Part shown: one piece after another, positions 1-8,587 of the stretch | Numbering within the stretch: the first letter of the stretch is position 1 | Layout: every line of letters begins with the position of its first letter | From: Sagittula salina | Lineage (GTDB): Bacteria > Pseudomonadota > Alphaproteobacteria > Rhodobacterales > Rhodobacteraceae | DNA length: 64,000 nucleotides | Assembly: GCF_017813235.1 (NCBI RefSeq) | Contig: NZ_JAGISH010000006.1 | Span: 62,001-126,000 of the forward strand | Direction: 5' to 3' | Notes under the pieces: generated by a model | Seen by the model: only the letters and a program-made list of their open reading frames with translations | What the model was told of the DNA's origin: nothing | Databases searched by the model: none | Position numbers and translations under genes: made by a program

Positions 1-681
1 GCTACTGCCGGTATGCATAAATGGGCGATCGAGGACAGCCAGCCGAAGATCAAGGCCAACGTGAAGGCGCGGACCTCCTACGCTTTCACCTGCGTGCGCA
101 ATCCTTACACGCGCATCCTCTCGTCGTTCTTCGACAAGATTTGCGGCATCCAGCGCAACGGGAAACGTTACCGCGGCAATCTCGTACCGCTCTTGATGCA
201 GAAATACGGCGTCGAGGTTGGCGGCGATGACGGCAAGGAGGAATTCGACCAGGTGCGGTCGTTCCGCCGGTTTCTGCTGTTCGCCCGCGACACCATCCGC
301 TGGCGCCGCCCGATGGACCCGGACATCCACTGGTCGGCCATGTCCGGGCACGTAAGTACCTTCATCGTGAACGGCGGGCGCTACGACAAGATCTTCTGGA
401 CCGAAAAATTCAACGCGGGGATGCAGGAGGTCCTGGACAGCATCCAGACACCGCATAGTCTCGATCTGGCGACCATCCCTCGGTTCAACGAAAGCGAGGG
501 CCACGGGCCGAAACGTGCGCATCCGGTCGAGGACTACTTCGACGACCTGTCGAAACATCTGGTCTACGAAATCTACAAACGCGATTTCGAGCTGTTCAAG
601 TACGACTTCGAAAACCCGGGCAACAAGATGCCGGTGGGGGAAATCGACCTCGACGAGGTGCACGCAAAGCTGGGCGACTGA
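1..681 (+). CDS. Sulfotransferase family protein, 5'-truncated by the window edge
   Basis: The reading frame is open from base 1, so the Met at base 13 is probably internal and the gene begins outside the window. About 226 residues are visible. The stretch CVRNPYTRILSSFFDK near the start fits the 3'-phosphate binding motif (RxPxxRxxSxF) of PAPS-dependent sulfotransferases of the Sulfotransfer_2 type. The PAPS 5'-phosphosulfate loop, normally N-terminal to it, would lie upstream. In bacteria such enzymes usually sulfate surface sugars or lipids; the acceptor here cannot be told. The gene converges on rpiB. The family call is by motif and overall look only. Confidence 0.7.
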   Translation, partial: ATAGMHKWAIEDSQPKIKANVKARTSYAFTCVRNPYTRILSSFFDKICGIQRNGKRYRGNLVPLLMQKYGVEVGGDDGKEEFDQVRSFRRFLLFARDTIRWRRPMDPDIHWSAMSGHVSTFIVNGGRYDKIFWTEKFNAGMQEVLDSIQTPHSLDLATIPRFNESEGHGPKRAHPVEDYFDDLSKHLVYEIYKRDFELFKYDFENPGNKMPVGEIDLDEVHAKLGD

Positions 682-712
682 CGCGGCCCGGCCGAAGCCC
701 TCACTCGGAGGC

Positions 713-742
713 GGGGCGGACTTTCCACTAAAATCCGCGCCC
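713..742. terminator. Imperfect hairpin between convergent genes
   Basis: GGGGCGGACTTT pairs with AAAATCCGCGCCC, with one bulged G, across a short A/T-containing loop. It lies between the sulfotransferase stop and the rpiB stop, so it could end transcription from both sides. The pairing is imperfect. Confidence 0.35.
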
Positions 743-753
743 TGCCGGGAAGC

Positions 754-1203
754 TCAGTCTTCCATCGCCTTGATCATGTCCACGCGGGTGCCATGGCGAC
801 CGCCTTCGAATTCGGTCTCCAGAAAGGCGTCGACGATGGCGAGCGCAAGGCCCGGACCCACGACGCGTTCACCGATGGACAGCATCTGCGCATCGTTGTG
901 GGCGCGGATCATCCGGGCAGAAAATTCGTCGGCGCAGACACCGCAGCGGATGCCCTTCACCTTGTTCGCGGCCATCATGATGCCCTGCCCGGTGCCGCAA
1001 AGGATGATGCCGAAACGACAATCGCCGGAGGCGACCTTTTGCGCCGCGGCCTCGCCATGCAGCGGGTAATGCGTGCTTTCGGGGCTGGTGGGGCCGATGT
1101 CGACGGCCTCCCAGCCCTTGGCCTCGATATGCCTGGCGATCTGCTGGCGCAGCGCGATGGCTGCGTGGTCGGAAGAAAGGACGATACGCTTGGTGTCGGT
1201 CAT
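754..1203 (-). CDS. rpiB: Ribose-5-phosphate isomerase B
   Basis: RpiB interconverts ribose 5-phosphate and ribulose 5-phosphate in the pentose phosphate pathway in the cytoplasm. The protein is 149 residues, the normal family length. Visible family landmarks are the N-terminal SSDHAA, the active-site Cys loop LCGTGQGIMMAANK near residue 70, and the IRAHNDAQMLSIGER segment near residue 100 that carries the catalytic His and phosphate-binding residues. The ATG start follows directly on the family N-terminus. It is transcribed in the same direction as the aminotransferase upstream of it, 76 bases away. Related sugar-phosphate isomerases (LacAB type) are a less likely alternative. Confidence 0.92.
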   Translation of the reverse strand: MTDTKRIVLSSDHAAIALRQQIARHIEAKGWEAVDIGPTSPESTHYPLHGEAAAQKVASGDCRFGIILCGTGQGIMMAANKVKGIRCGVCADEFSARMIRAHNDAQMLSIGERVVGPGLALAIVDAFLETEFEGGRHGTRVDMIKAMED

Positions 1204-1279
1204 GGTCTGAAGAGTCCTGTGAGCAGAGATGGGCAGGCCCCTAGCACGGCGCCCGCCCCCTGCCTACCCTCCCGGCCGC

Positions 1280-2683
1280 TCAACAGTTGGGGATCGCCTG
1301 CATCAGCCCGCGCTGGATCAATTCGGCGTGCGCCTCGTCAAGGCTGAGCCGCGCACGCTCGACCAGCGTGTCGATCTCCTCATGAGAGATCACCAGCGGC
1401 GGGGAGATGATCATGCGGTCGTAGACGTGGCGCATGATGAGGTTATTGGCAAAGCAACGCTCGCGCGTGATCAGCCCGGCAGTCCCGGCTTCGGCGGCAA
1501 AGCTTGCGCGCGACGGTTTGTCGGGTGTCAGCGCCAGGGATCCCATCAGGCCGATGATCTTCACCTCGCCCACCAGCGGGTGATCCGCGAGGCTCTCGAA
1601 GCGCTGTTTGAGGTAGGGTGCCACGTGGGTGCGGGCGCGGTCGACGATGCCTTCCTCGTCGAGCAGGCGCAGGTTCTCCAGCGCGACAGCGCAGGCGACC
1701 GGATGGCCGGAGTAGGTGTAGCCGTGGTTGAACTCGACGCCATCGATGACCCGTGCGACCTCGTCCGAGACGATAGAGGCCCCGATCGGCTGGTAGCCCG
1801 ACGACAACCCCTTGGCCACGGTCATGATGTCGGGACGGACGTCCATCGTCTGGCAGCCGAACCACTGGCCGGTGCGGCCAAAACCTGTGATGACCTCGTC
1901 AGCGATCAGAAGGATGCCGTACTTGTCGACGATGCGCTGGATCTCGGGCCAGTAGGTCGCGGGTGGCACGATCACACCGCCGGCCCCCTGAAGCGGTTCC
2001 GCGATGAAGGCGGCGACCTTGTCGGCGCCGATCTCGAGGATCTTCTCCTCCAGCTGCTGCGCGCGCGCCAGCCCGAACTCCTCCGGCGTCATCTGTCCGC
2101 CTTCGAGGTACCAGTGCGGCTGGTCGATGTGGTGGATGCCGGGGATCGGCAGGCCACCCTGGGAATGAATGCTCTTCATCCCGCCCATGGAACCGGATCC
2201 CACGCCCGACCCGTGGTAACCGTTCCAGCGCGCGATGATGTGCGTGCGCTCCGGCTGGCCCTTCACATGCCAGTAGGCACGGACCATGCGCAGGTTGGTG
2301 TCGTTGGCCTCCGACCCGGAGTTGGCAAAAAAGACATGGTTCAGGTCGTCTGGCGCCAGCTCCGCCAGCCGCGCGGCAAGGTTGATCGCCGGCACGTGGG
2401 AGGTCTGGAAAAAGGTGTTGTAGAAGGGCAGTTCCCGCATCTGGCGGGCGGCGGCCTCGGCCAGTTCCTCACGGCCATAGCCGACGTTCACACACCACAG
2501 CCCCGCCATCGCATCAAGAATGCGGTTGCCGTCGCTGTCATTGAGCCAGACGCCCTCCGCCCGGGTGATGATGCGTGCTCCCTTTTCTCTCAGGGCGGCA
2601 CCGTGGGTGAAAGGATGCATATGATGCGCGGCGTCCAGCGCCTGCAGTTCCGCGGTGGGGGAATTGGGGGTGAGGATGTTCAT
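1280..2683 (-). CDS. Class III aminotransferase, putrescine/polyamine-pyruvate type
   Basis: A 467-residue PLP-dependent class III (omega) aminotransferase. NSGSEAND at about 121-128 is the PLP phosphate loop, Asp262 in ADEV contacts the PLP nitrogen, and Lys291 in TVAKGLSSG is the Schiff-base lysine. The overall sequence resembles SpuC-type putrescine/diamine-pyruvate transaminases. Its position beside potFGHI and an FAD amine oxidase supports a role in passing amino groups from polyamines to pyruvate. The start is supported by AAGGAGG just upstream. A near-palindromic GATC-centred site lies 30 bases before the start and recurs before potF. Taurine or beta-alanine aminotransferase activity remains possible. 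Confidence 0.85.
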   Translation of the reverse strand: MNILTPNSPTAELQALDAAHHMHPFTHGAALREKGARIITRAEGVWLNDSDGNRILDAMAGLWCVNVGYGREELAEAAARQMRELPFYNTFFQTSHVPAINLAARLAELAPDDLNHVFFANSGSEANDTNLRMVRAYWHVKGQPERTHIIARWNGYHGSGVGSGSMGGMKSIHSQGGLPIPGIHHIDQPHWYLEGGQMTPEEFGLARAQQLEEKILEIGADKVAAFIAEPLQGAGGVIVPPATYWPEIQRIVDKYGILLIADEVITGFGRTGQWFGCQTMDVRPDIMTVAKGLSSGYQPIGASIVSDEVARVIDGVEFNHGYTYSGHPVACAVALENLRLLDEEGIVDRARTHVAPYLKQRFESLADHPLVGEVKIIGLMGSLALTPDKPSRASFAAEAGTAGLITRERCFANNLIMRHVYDRMIISPPLVISHEEIDTLVERARLSLDEAHAELIQRGLMQAIPNC

Positions 2684-2712
2684 GGCGGACCTCCTTGGGG
2701 ATCGGCGCCGAC

Positions 2713-2726
2713 AATATGATCAAATT
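2713..2726. promoter_or_regulatory. Candidate GntR operator, copy 1
   Basis: AATATGATCAAATT is palindromic at 12 of 14 positions and lies 30-43 bases upstream of the aminotransferase start. Its core TATGATCAAA is repeated exactly before potF (3873-3882), on the other side of the GntR regulator gene. The link to that regulator is inferred from position. Confidence 0.45.
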
Positions 2727-2913
2727 CAAAAGAGTCAATCGAATCGGCTGCACGCGGCCCCTCGCGTGCAGACCGCGGAAACGTGCCACCGGGTGATGCC
2801 AGCACACCAGATGCGGCCACGAAATCTTACCGCTCGGGCGCACCATGTCTACGCCCCTGCCAAGCCTCCAAATGAACGTGGCAGCCCCCTCAGCCCCCTT
2901 CAGACCGCCAACC

Positions 2914-2964
2914 TTACTTCTTTGGTTTCCAAATACCGCGGGAGCGCGAGGGCAGAGCCCTCGC
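2914..2964 (-). repeat. Dispersed 3'-end repeat, copy 1
   Basis: On the minus strand: hairpin GCGAGGGC/GCCCTCGC (2946-2964), then a CGCGGTATTTGG-like segment, then the CAAAGAAG-like tail. It lies downstream of the minus-strand GntR gene, in the same orientation as the other 3'-end copies in this window. Confidence 0.6.
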
Positions 2965-3118
2965 CGCGCCGCAGGCGCGTGGCGCGGTCCGCGGGACCGC
3001 GCCGGTCGCGCGCGACAGCGCGCGAAACCGCCTTCTCACCCGGCCCTCTACGCAGGCCTCTACACAGGCCTTCGAATTGAAATGACACGGCCCAGAAATT
3101 TTACCGCGGGCGGCAGAA

Positions 3119-3778
3119 CTACAGCGCATCCGCGATCATCTCCATGCCCTGCCGGACGTCACCGGCAACGGCCTCTGCCGCAGCGGCGGGATCGCCCGCC
3201 TCCAGCGCCGCCAGCACCTCCTTGTGCATGTCGCGCAGCGCGCGCGTTCCGACCTGGCCGCAAACCACCCGCAGCGAGGGGCCGAAACGCAGCCAGAGGC
3301 TTTCGGTCAGCGAGGTCAGCACCGGGGCCGAAGCCTGAGCGTTCAGCGCCGCGTGAAAGGCATGGTTCTCGCGCAAATAGGCCTCCACATCGCCGCGCGT
3401 TATACCCGCATCCAGCCGGGCGTCGATGGCCCGCAGATCGGCCACGGCCGCCGGCGTCACGCGCTGTGCGGCCCGCGCGGCCAGGCGGGGTTCTATGGCA
3501 AGGCGCGCTTCGGTCAGATCCTCCACGGCAGCGCGGTCCAGCACCGGTACGGCGATGCGGCGATTGCCGAGACTTTCCAGAGCGCCCTCCGCCGTGAGTC
3601 GCCGCAGCGCCTCCCGCACGGGGGTCATGCCCGCGTCCAGCCGCTCGACGATTCCCTGTATCGTGACCGCTTCCCCCGGGGCCAGCGCCCCGAAAAGCAC
3701 CATCTCCCGCAACGCGCGGTAAACCTGTTCGTGCACCGGAGCCCCGGCGCCATCCCGCGTCCCTGCCTCAGTTTTCAC
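3119..3778 (-). CDS. GntR-family regulator, FadR/FCD subgroup
   Basis: A 219-residue regulator with an N-terminal winged helix-turn-helix (about 15-75; GMTPVREALRRLTAEGAL is the recognition region typical of GntR) and a C-terminal all-helical FCD ligand domain. FCD domains commonly bind a metal through Asp and His residues; the histidines of HAFH and DMHKE are visible, while the last expected His appears to be Asp (AGDVRQG). The start is GTG with GGAGAGG upstream. It is transcribed away from potF and towards the aminotransferase, so control of the polyamine genes is likely. A shared palindromic site on both sides supports this. Confidence 0.85.
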   Translation of the reverse strand: MKTEAGTRDGAGAPVHEQVYRALREMVLFGALAPGEAVTIQGIVERLDAGMTPVREALRRLTAEGALESLGNRRIAVPVLDRAAVEDLTEARLAIEPRLAARAAQRVTPAAVADLRAIDARLDAGITRGDVEAYLRENHAFHAALNAQASAPVLTSLTESLWLRFGPSLRVVCGQVGTRALRDMHKEVLAALEAGDPAAAAEAVAGDVRQGMEMIADAL

Positions 3779-3870
3779 CGATTGCCTCTCCTTTGCGCAG
3801 CTGGGCGACGTGGCTTCTTGCGCCTGTCACGACACCATGGAAACATCGCCCAAGTTGCCTCGGCTTGCAA

Positions 3871-3884
3871 CTTATGATCAAAAT
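3871..3884. promoter_or_regulatory. Candidate GntR operator, copy 2, in the gntR-potF divergent region
   Basis: The ten bases TATGATCAAA (3873-3882) match exactly those before the aminotransferase. Copy 2 is less symmetric (10 of 14 positions). It lies about 47-60 bases before the potF start and about 93 bases before the regulator start, a fitting place to control both. Confidence 0.45.
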
Positions 3885-3930
3885 CCTGGAAGCGTGGCCG
3901 GAGAGCCACGTTACCAACGGGAGACCTCAC

Positions 3931-5016
3931 ATGACCAAGATCTATCTGACCCTGACCGCCGCCACGGCGCTGATGGCCGGGATGGCCGCCGCCGACGAGG
4001 TGCGCGTCTACAACTGGTCCGACTACATCGACGAGGCGCTGCTGGAGAAATTCCAGCAGGAGACCGGGCTGACGCTGGTCTACGACGTCTTCGATTCCAA
4101 CGAACTGCTGGAAACCAAGATGCTGGCCGGCGGGTCCGGCTACGATGTGGTGGTGCCGACCGGCACCTTCCTGCAGCGCCAGATCGCGGCGGGCGCCTTC
4201 CAGAAGCTCGACAAGGCGGCGCTGCCCAACATCGACAACATGTGGGACGTGATCGAGGAGCGCACCGCGAAGTACGACCCCGGCAACGAATACGCCATCA
4301 ACTACATGTGGGGCACCACCGGCATCGGCGTGAACATCGGCAAGGTAAAGGAAGTGCTGGGCGAGGATGTGGCGCTGGACAGCTGGGACCTCGTCTTCAA
4401 GCCCGAGAACATGGAGAAGCTGGCCTCCTGCGGCGTGCATTTCCTCGACGCGCCCGCCGAGATGCTGCCCGCCGCGCTGAACTACATCGGCGAGGACCCG
4501 GACAGCCATGACCCGGAGGTGATCGCCAAAGCCGAGGCCATCTACAGCCCGATCGCGCCCTACATCCAGAAGTTCCACTCGTCCGAGTACATCAACGCGC
4601 TGGCAAACGGCGAGATCTGCGTGGCCGTGGGCTGGTCGGGCGACATCATCCAGGCACAGTCGCGTGCCGCAGAGGCCGACAACGGCGTGGAGATCGCCTA
4701 CGTGATTCCCAAGGAAGGGGCACAGATGTGGTTCGACATGATGGCGATCCCGGTCGACGCACCGAACCCGGAGGGCGCGCACAAGTTCCTGAACTTCATC
4801 ATGGACGCGCAGAACATGGCGGACGCCTCGAACTACGTCTATTATGCCAACGGCAACAAGGCCTCTCAGGCGCTGCTGAATAAGGACGTGATCGGCGACA
4901 CCTCGATCTACCCGGACGAGGAAACCATGGCGAACACCTACACCACCACGCCCTACGAGCCGAAGGTGCAGCGTGTCGTCACCCGTCTCTGGACCAAGAT
5001 CAAGTCGGGCACCTGA
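3931..5016 (+). CDS. potF: Periplasmic putrescine/polyamine-binding protein
   Basis: The substrate-binding subunit of a PotFGHI-type ABC importer, 361 residues. The start at 3931 is chosen because it has a GGGAG ribosome site and gives a clean signal peptide (MTKIYLTLTAATALMAGMAAA) before the mature DEVRVYNWSDYIDE, the usual beginning of PotD/PotF proteins. The open frame extends upstream, but that part has no family character. The sequence YDVVVPTGTFLQRQ and the Trp/Asp-rich pocket segments (YMWGTTGIG, AVGWSGDI) fit polyamine binding. It is first in the potFGHI-oxidase run and is followed by a stable hairpin. Exact substrate (putrescine or spermidine) is not decided by sequence. Confidence 0.88.
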   Translation: MTKIYLTLTAATALMAGMAAADEVRVYNWSDYIDEALLEKFQQETGLTLVYDVFDSNELLETKMLAGGSGYDVVVPTGTFLQRQIAAGAFQKLDKAALPNIDNMWDVIEERTAKYDPGNEYAINYMWGTTGIGVNIGKVKEVLGEDVALDSWDLVFKPENMEKLASCGVHFLDAPAEMLPAALNYIGEDPDSHDPEVIAKAEAIYSPIAPYIQKFHSSEYINALANGEICVAVGWSGDIIQAQSRAAEADNGVEIAYVIPKEGAQMWFDMMAIPVDAPNPEGAHKFLNFIMDAQNMADASNYVYYANGNKASQALLNKDVIGDTSIYPDEETMANTYTTTPYEPKVQRVVTRLWTKIKSGT

Positions 5017-5059
5017 CGGCGCAGACCGCTTGAATTGCAGGGGAAACCCTGATGCAGTC

Positions 5060-5085
5060 TGGCCCGCGTCCCCCGATGCGGGCCA
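5060..5085 (+). terminator. Stable hairpin after potF
   Basis: TGGCCCGC and GCGGGCCA form a perfect 8-bp stem with a 10-base loop. No U-tract follows, so it more likely protects the potF mRNA 3' end or partly ends transcription, which would give more binding protein than membrane components. That role is inferred. Confidence 0.5.
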
Positions 5086-5107
5086 CCCTACTTTCGGAAA
5101 GAATTCC

Positions 5108-6556
5108 ATGGCCCAGACCGTCTTCGCCCCCTGGAACGACCCAGAGGAAAAACCGCTCATCCAGTTTCGCAACGTGACGAAGCGGTTCGGCGACTTCACC
5201 GCCATCGACAGGCTGACGCAGGATATCTACGCGCGGGAATTCTTTGCCCTGCTGGGTCCCTCCGGCTGCGGCAAGACGACCCTGATGCGGATGCTGGCGG
5301 GATTCGAGCGGCCCACCGAAGGGCAGATCCTGCTGGGCGGACAGGACCTGTCGCAGATCCCGGCAAACCAGCGCAGCGTGAACATGATGTTCCAGAGCTA
5401 CGCGCTGTTTCCGCATCTGACCGTCTGGGACAACATCGCCTTTGGCCTGAAGCGCGCGAAGAAGCCGAAAGCTGAGATCGAGGCCCGCGTGAAGGAGATG
5501 CTGCGCCTCACCCGGCTGGAGCAATTCGCCTCCCGCAAGCCGCACCAGATCTCCGGCGGTCAGCGGCAGCGGGTGGCGCTGGCACGCAGCCTCGCCCGCG
5601 CGCCAAAGCTGCTGCTGCTGGACGAGCCGCTGGGCGCGCTCGACAAGAAGTTGCGCGAAGAGACGCAGTTCGAACTGATGGACATTCAGGAGAAGACCGG
5701 CACCACCTTCATCATCGTGACCCACGATCAGGAAGAGGCGATGACGGTGGCCTCCCGCGTGGCCGTGATGGACCATGGGCGCATCGTTCAGGTCGACACC
5801 CCGGACCGGATCTACGAGGCGCCGAACTCGGTCTATGTCGCGGATTTCATCGGCGACGTGAACCTCTTCCACGGCGTGGCGAAGTCCCGCGCGGAGCGCG
5901 CGCCGGCGCCCGCAGCCCGACCGCTGCCCGAACCGGAGACCCCGGAGGCAGAGGACGCGCTGCGCGAAATGCAGGAAGAGGCCGCGCGCAAGCCGCAGCC
6001 CACTGCTCTTGGGATGGCGCTGCACGACAAGGTTCTGGCCCCCATCGTCGGCAAGTGGCTGGACCAGCAACCCAAGGCGCTGCCGATGCCCGATCCGGCC
6101 CCCGCCACCGGCGTGACCGAAGCGGCCGCCCCTGCTCCGGTCCGGACACCCGATGCACCCCAGGCGTCCGCCTCGACGCCCACCGCCGCCACGCAGCCGC
6201 CCGCGATCCCGCCTGGCGGGCTGGAGATCCACTGGCACGCGGGCCAGCCCCCCCTGGTGGCGTCGAACGGACCGGAAGCGCTCGCCGGACGCAACGTGGT
6301 TCTGTCTCTGCGGCCAGAGAAGATCTCGATCTCCAAGGAGCGGCCGACCGCCGCCAACGTCCTGCAGGGGAAGGTGATCGACATCGCGTACCTGGGCAAT
6401 ATCTCCACCTACTACGTGAAGCTCGCCGACGGCACGATGGTGAAGGCGCAGGCCGCCAACACCCGCCGGATCTCGCGGCGCGGCATCACGTGGGAGGACA
6501 CGGTCTGGCTGTCGTTCACCGCCACGGCGGGCGTCGTGCTGGAGGATGACACGTGA
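5108..6556 (+). CDS. potG: Polyamine ABC transporter ATPase with long Pro/Ala-rich insertion
   Basis: The 482-residue ATP-binding subunit of the polyamine importer. Walker A GPSGCGKT is at about 50-57, the Q-loop in [11 protein letters not shown], the signature SGGQRQR, Walker [13 protein letters not shown] and the H-loop IVTHDQEEA all follow in order. The C-terminal TOBE part ([10 protein letters not shown], then [12 protein letters not shown]) begins near residue 393. Between them, about residues 258-392 form a Pro/Ala/Glu-rich stretch roughly 100 residues longer than in usual PotA/PotG proteins (about 370-380 residues). The start at 5108 is chosen over a longer open frame because family homology begins there. 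The stop overlaps the potH GTG by four bases. Confidence 0.88.
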   Translation: MAQTVFAPWNDPEEKPLIQFRNVTKRFGDFTAIDRLTQDIYAREFFALLGPSGCGKTTLMRMLAGFERPTEGQILLGGQDLSQIPANQRSVNMMFQSYALFPHLTVWDNIAFGLKRAKKPKAEIEARVKEMLRLTRLEQFASRKPHQISGGQRQRVALARSLARAPKLLLLDEPLGALDKKLREETQFELMDIQEKTGTTFIIVTHDQEEAMTVASRVAVMDHGRIVQVDTPDRIYEAPNSVYVADFIGDVNLFHGVAKSRAERAPAPAARPLPEPETPEAEDALREMQEEAARKPQPTALGMALHDKVLAPIVGKWLDQQPKALPMPDPAPATGVTEAAAPAPVRTPDAPQASASTPTAATQPPAIPPGGLEIHWHAGQPPLVASNGPEALAGRNVVLSLRPEKISISKERPTAANVLQGKVIDIAYLGNISTYYVKLADGTMVKAQAANTRRISRRGITWEDTVWLSFTATAGVVLEDDT

Positions 6557-7644
6557 GCACGGGAATCGTTTCGCGCGGGCAGAACACGGCCCTTGGCGCG
6601 GCGCTGATCGCCGTCGCCGTCTTTGGCGCGCTGGTGGCGGCGGCCCTCTGGCGCGGTGCCGCGCCAGGCGCATGGGCCGTGACTGGAAGCCTTGCGGGGC
6701 TGGCGGGTTTTCTCGCGCTCTGGACGCGGGCGGGCAGCGATCAACGGACCAGCTTCCTCGGGGCGACGGTGATCGGCCTGCCGTATGCGTGGCTGTTGGC
6801 GCTCTTCCTCGTGCCCTTCGCCATCGTGCTCAAAATTTCACTTTCCGACGTGGCGCTCGCCCGCCCGCCCTACATGCCGCAGTACGATCCCGCGCAGGGC
6901 TGGGCCGGGGTGGTCGATCTGGTGCGGGAACTGGATTTCGAGAACTTCGTCTTCCTGACCACGGATGACCTTTACTGGAAGGCTTATCTCAGTTCCTTCC
7001 GGATCGCCGCGATTGCCACGGCCTGCACGCTGCTGATCGGCTACCCCATCGCCTACGGCATGGCGCGCGCTCCAAAGGAATGGCAGGCGACGCTGCTGAT
7101 GCTGGTGATCCTGCCCTTCTGGACCTCCTTCCTGATCCGCGTCTATTCGTTGATGGGGATTCTCGGCAACGAGGGCGTTCTGAACGGCGCCCTGATCCGG
7201 GCGGGACTGGTCTCCGAACCGATCCAGATCCTGAACACACAGATGGCGGTCTATATCGGCATCGTCTACACCTACCTGCCCTTCATGATCCTGCCGATCT
7301 ATGCCGCGTTGGAAAAGATGGACGAAAGCCTGCTGGAAGCCGCCGAAGATCTCGGCTGTTCGCGGCTTCAGGCCTTCTGGCTGGTGACCTTCCCGCTGTC
7401 GCGCGGAGGGATCATTGCGGGCTGCTTCCTCGTCTTCATCCCGACCATGGGCGAATTCGTCATCCCCTCGCTGCTGGGCGGCGCCGGTACCCTGATGATC
7501 GGCAAGGTCCTCTGGGAGGAGTTCTTCAACAACCTCGCCTGGCCGCAGGCCTCGGCGGTGGCGGTGGTACTGCTGTTGATCCTGATCATCCCCATCGTGC
7601 TGTTCCAGCGCTCCGAGGAAAAGGCCCGGGAGGCAGGCAAATGA
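6553..7644 (+). CDS. potH: Polyamine ABC transporter permease 1
   Basis: A 363-residue inner-membrane permease of the PotB/PotH type. After an N-terminal hydrophobic region it has the ABC permease core, including the EAA cytoplasmic loop (ESLLEAAEDLGCSRLQAFWLVTFPLS) that docks on the ATPase. Its start is GTG, overlapping the stop of the ATPase gene in GTGA, a sign of coupled translation. The N-terminus carries one or two more hydrophobic helices (residues 12-60) than the shortest PotH proteins. The partner permease potI follows after 124 bases containing a repeat element in reverse orientation. Confidence 0.88.
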   Translation: MSTGIVSRGQNTALGAALIAVAVFGALVAAALWRGAAPGAWAVTGSLAGLAGFLALWTRAGSDQRTSFLGATVIGLPYAWLLALFLVPFAIVLKISLSDVALARPPYMPQYDPAQGWAGVVDLVRELDFENFVFLTTDDLYWKAYLSSFRIAAIATACTLLIGYPIAYGMARAPKEWQATLLMLVILPFWTSFLIRVYSLMGILGNEGVLNGALIRAGLVSEPIQILNTQMAVYIGIVYTYLPFMILPIYAALEKMDESLLEAAEDLGCSRLQAFWLVTFPLSRGGIIAGCFLVFIPTMGEFVIPSLLGGAGTLMIGKVLWEEFFNNLAWPQASAVAVVLLLILIIPIVLFQRSEEKAREAGK

Positions 7645-7665
7645 CCATGACCCTTTTCCAGACCC

Positions 7666-7730
7666 CTTCTTCTTCTTCGTCCAAATACTCCCGGGGGAGT
7701 CTCCCGCAGGGAGACGGGGCCTGCGCCCCC
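7666..7730 (-). repeat. Dispersed repeat, copy 2, inside the pot operon
   Basis: Contains CTTCTTCTTCGTCCAAATACTC followed by the hairpins GTCTCCC/GGGAGAC (7699-7715) and GGGGC/GCCCC. Its orientation is opposite to the operon and it sits between potH and potI, unlike most copies, which lie at gene 3' ends. Confidence 0.6.
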
Positions 7731-7768
7731 ATTCCCCTTGCTCGCAGGGGAATTCGGGAGGCCAGCGC

Positions 7769-8587
7769 ATGAAACGGTTCTCCTGGTTCAACGCGACGGC
7801 GCTCAGCTTCGGATTTGCCTTCCTCTACATCCCGATGATCGTTCTGGTCGTCTATTCCTTCAACGAAAGCCGCCTCGTCACGGTCTGGGCGGGTTTCTCG
7901 ACAAAGTGGTATGCGGAACTGTTCCGCGATCAGGCCTTCCTCGACGCCGCCTGGGTAACGCTGCGGGTGGCATTCTTCAGCTCCACCATCGCGACGGTGC
8001 TCGGGACCATGGCGGCCCATGCTATCGTGCGGGCCGGGCGGTTCCCCGGACGGACGCTTTTTTCCGGCATGATCTACGCGCCACTCGTCATGCCCGAGGT
8101 GATCACCGGCCTGTCGCTGCTGCTGCTTTTCATCGGGCTGGGCATCGACCGGGGTGTCCTGACGGTGGTGCTGGCGCATACCACCTTTGCCATGTGCTAC
8201 GTCTCTGTCGTTGTCTCCTCGCGGCTGGCGACCTTCGATACCGCACTGGAGGAAGCGGCCCGCGACCTTGGCGCCACGCCGTTTCAGGCCTTCCGGCTGG
8301 TGACGCTCCCGATCATCGCGCCCGCCGTGATTTCCGGCTGGCTTCTGGCTTTCACCCTGTCACTGGATGACCTCGTGATCGCGTCCTTCACCACCGGGCC
8401 CGGGGCGACGACGCTCCCGATCAAGATTTTCTCGGCCGTGCGTCTTGGCGTCAGCCCGCAGATCAACGCGCTGTCGACGCTGCTGATCGTGGCGGTTTCC
8501 GTCGGCGTGATTACCGCCTCGCTGGTGACAAAACGCAACGCCGTCCGCCGCGCCCGCGAGGAACGCGCCGCCGACCAGCTGGCGTGA
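7769..8587 (+). CDS. potI: Polyamine ABC transporter permease 2
   Basis: A 272-residue permease of the PotC/PotI type with about six membrane helices. The EAA loop is visible as EEAARDLGATPFQAFRLVTLP, and the LSLDDLVIASFTTGPGATTLP segment that follows is characteristic of PotC/PotI. It pairs with potH to form the membrane channel. The ATG start has GGGAGG some bases upstream. The stop overlaps the GTG of the downstream oxidase by four bases, so the oxidase is translated as part of the same operon. Confidence 0.88.
   Translation: MKRFSWFNATALSFGFAFLYIPMIVLVVYSFNESRLVTVWAGFSTKWYAELFRDQAFLDAAWVTLRVAFFSSTIATVLGTMAAHAIVRAGRFPGRTLFSGMIYAPLVMPEVITGLSLLLLFIGLGIDRGVLTVVLAHTTFAMCYVSVVVSSRLATFDTALEEAARDLGATPFQAFRLVTLPIIAPAVISGWLLAFTLSLDDLVIASFTTGPGATTLPIKIFSAVRLGVSPQINALSTLLIVAVSVGVITASLVTKRNAVRRAREERAADQLA

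Larger units (their letters stand above)
2684..3118. other. 435-bp intergenic region between aminotransferase and GntR genes
   Basis: No credible gene. It holds the candidate operator at 2713-2726, a 3'-end repeat (2914-2964), a very GC-rich stretch with many short inverted repeats (2940-3030), two tandem copies of a 12-base unit (CTCTACGCAGGC, CTCTACACAGGC, about 3047-3070), and two similar 20-mers of the form GGCCnnGAAATYTTACCGC at about 2816 and 3090, whose role is unknown. Confidence 0.6.

Noticed and set aside
1229..2719. Long plus-strand frame opposite the aminotransferase
   Set aside because: Shadow of the class III aminotransferase; no ribosome site or recognisable domain.
3775..6673. 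Long minus-strand frames opposite potF and potG
   Set aside because: Shadow frames; both plus-strand genes have full family motifs and fit the operon.
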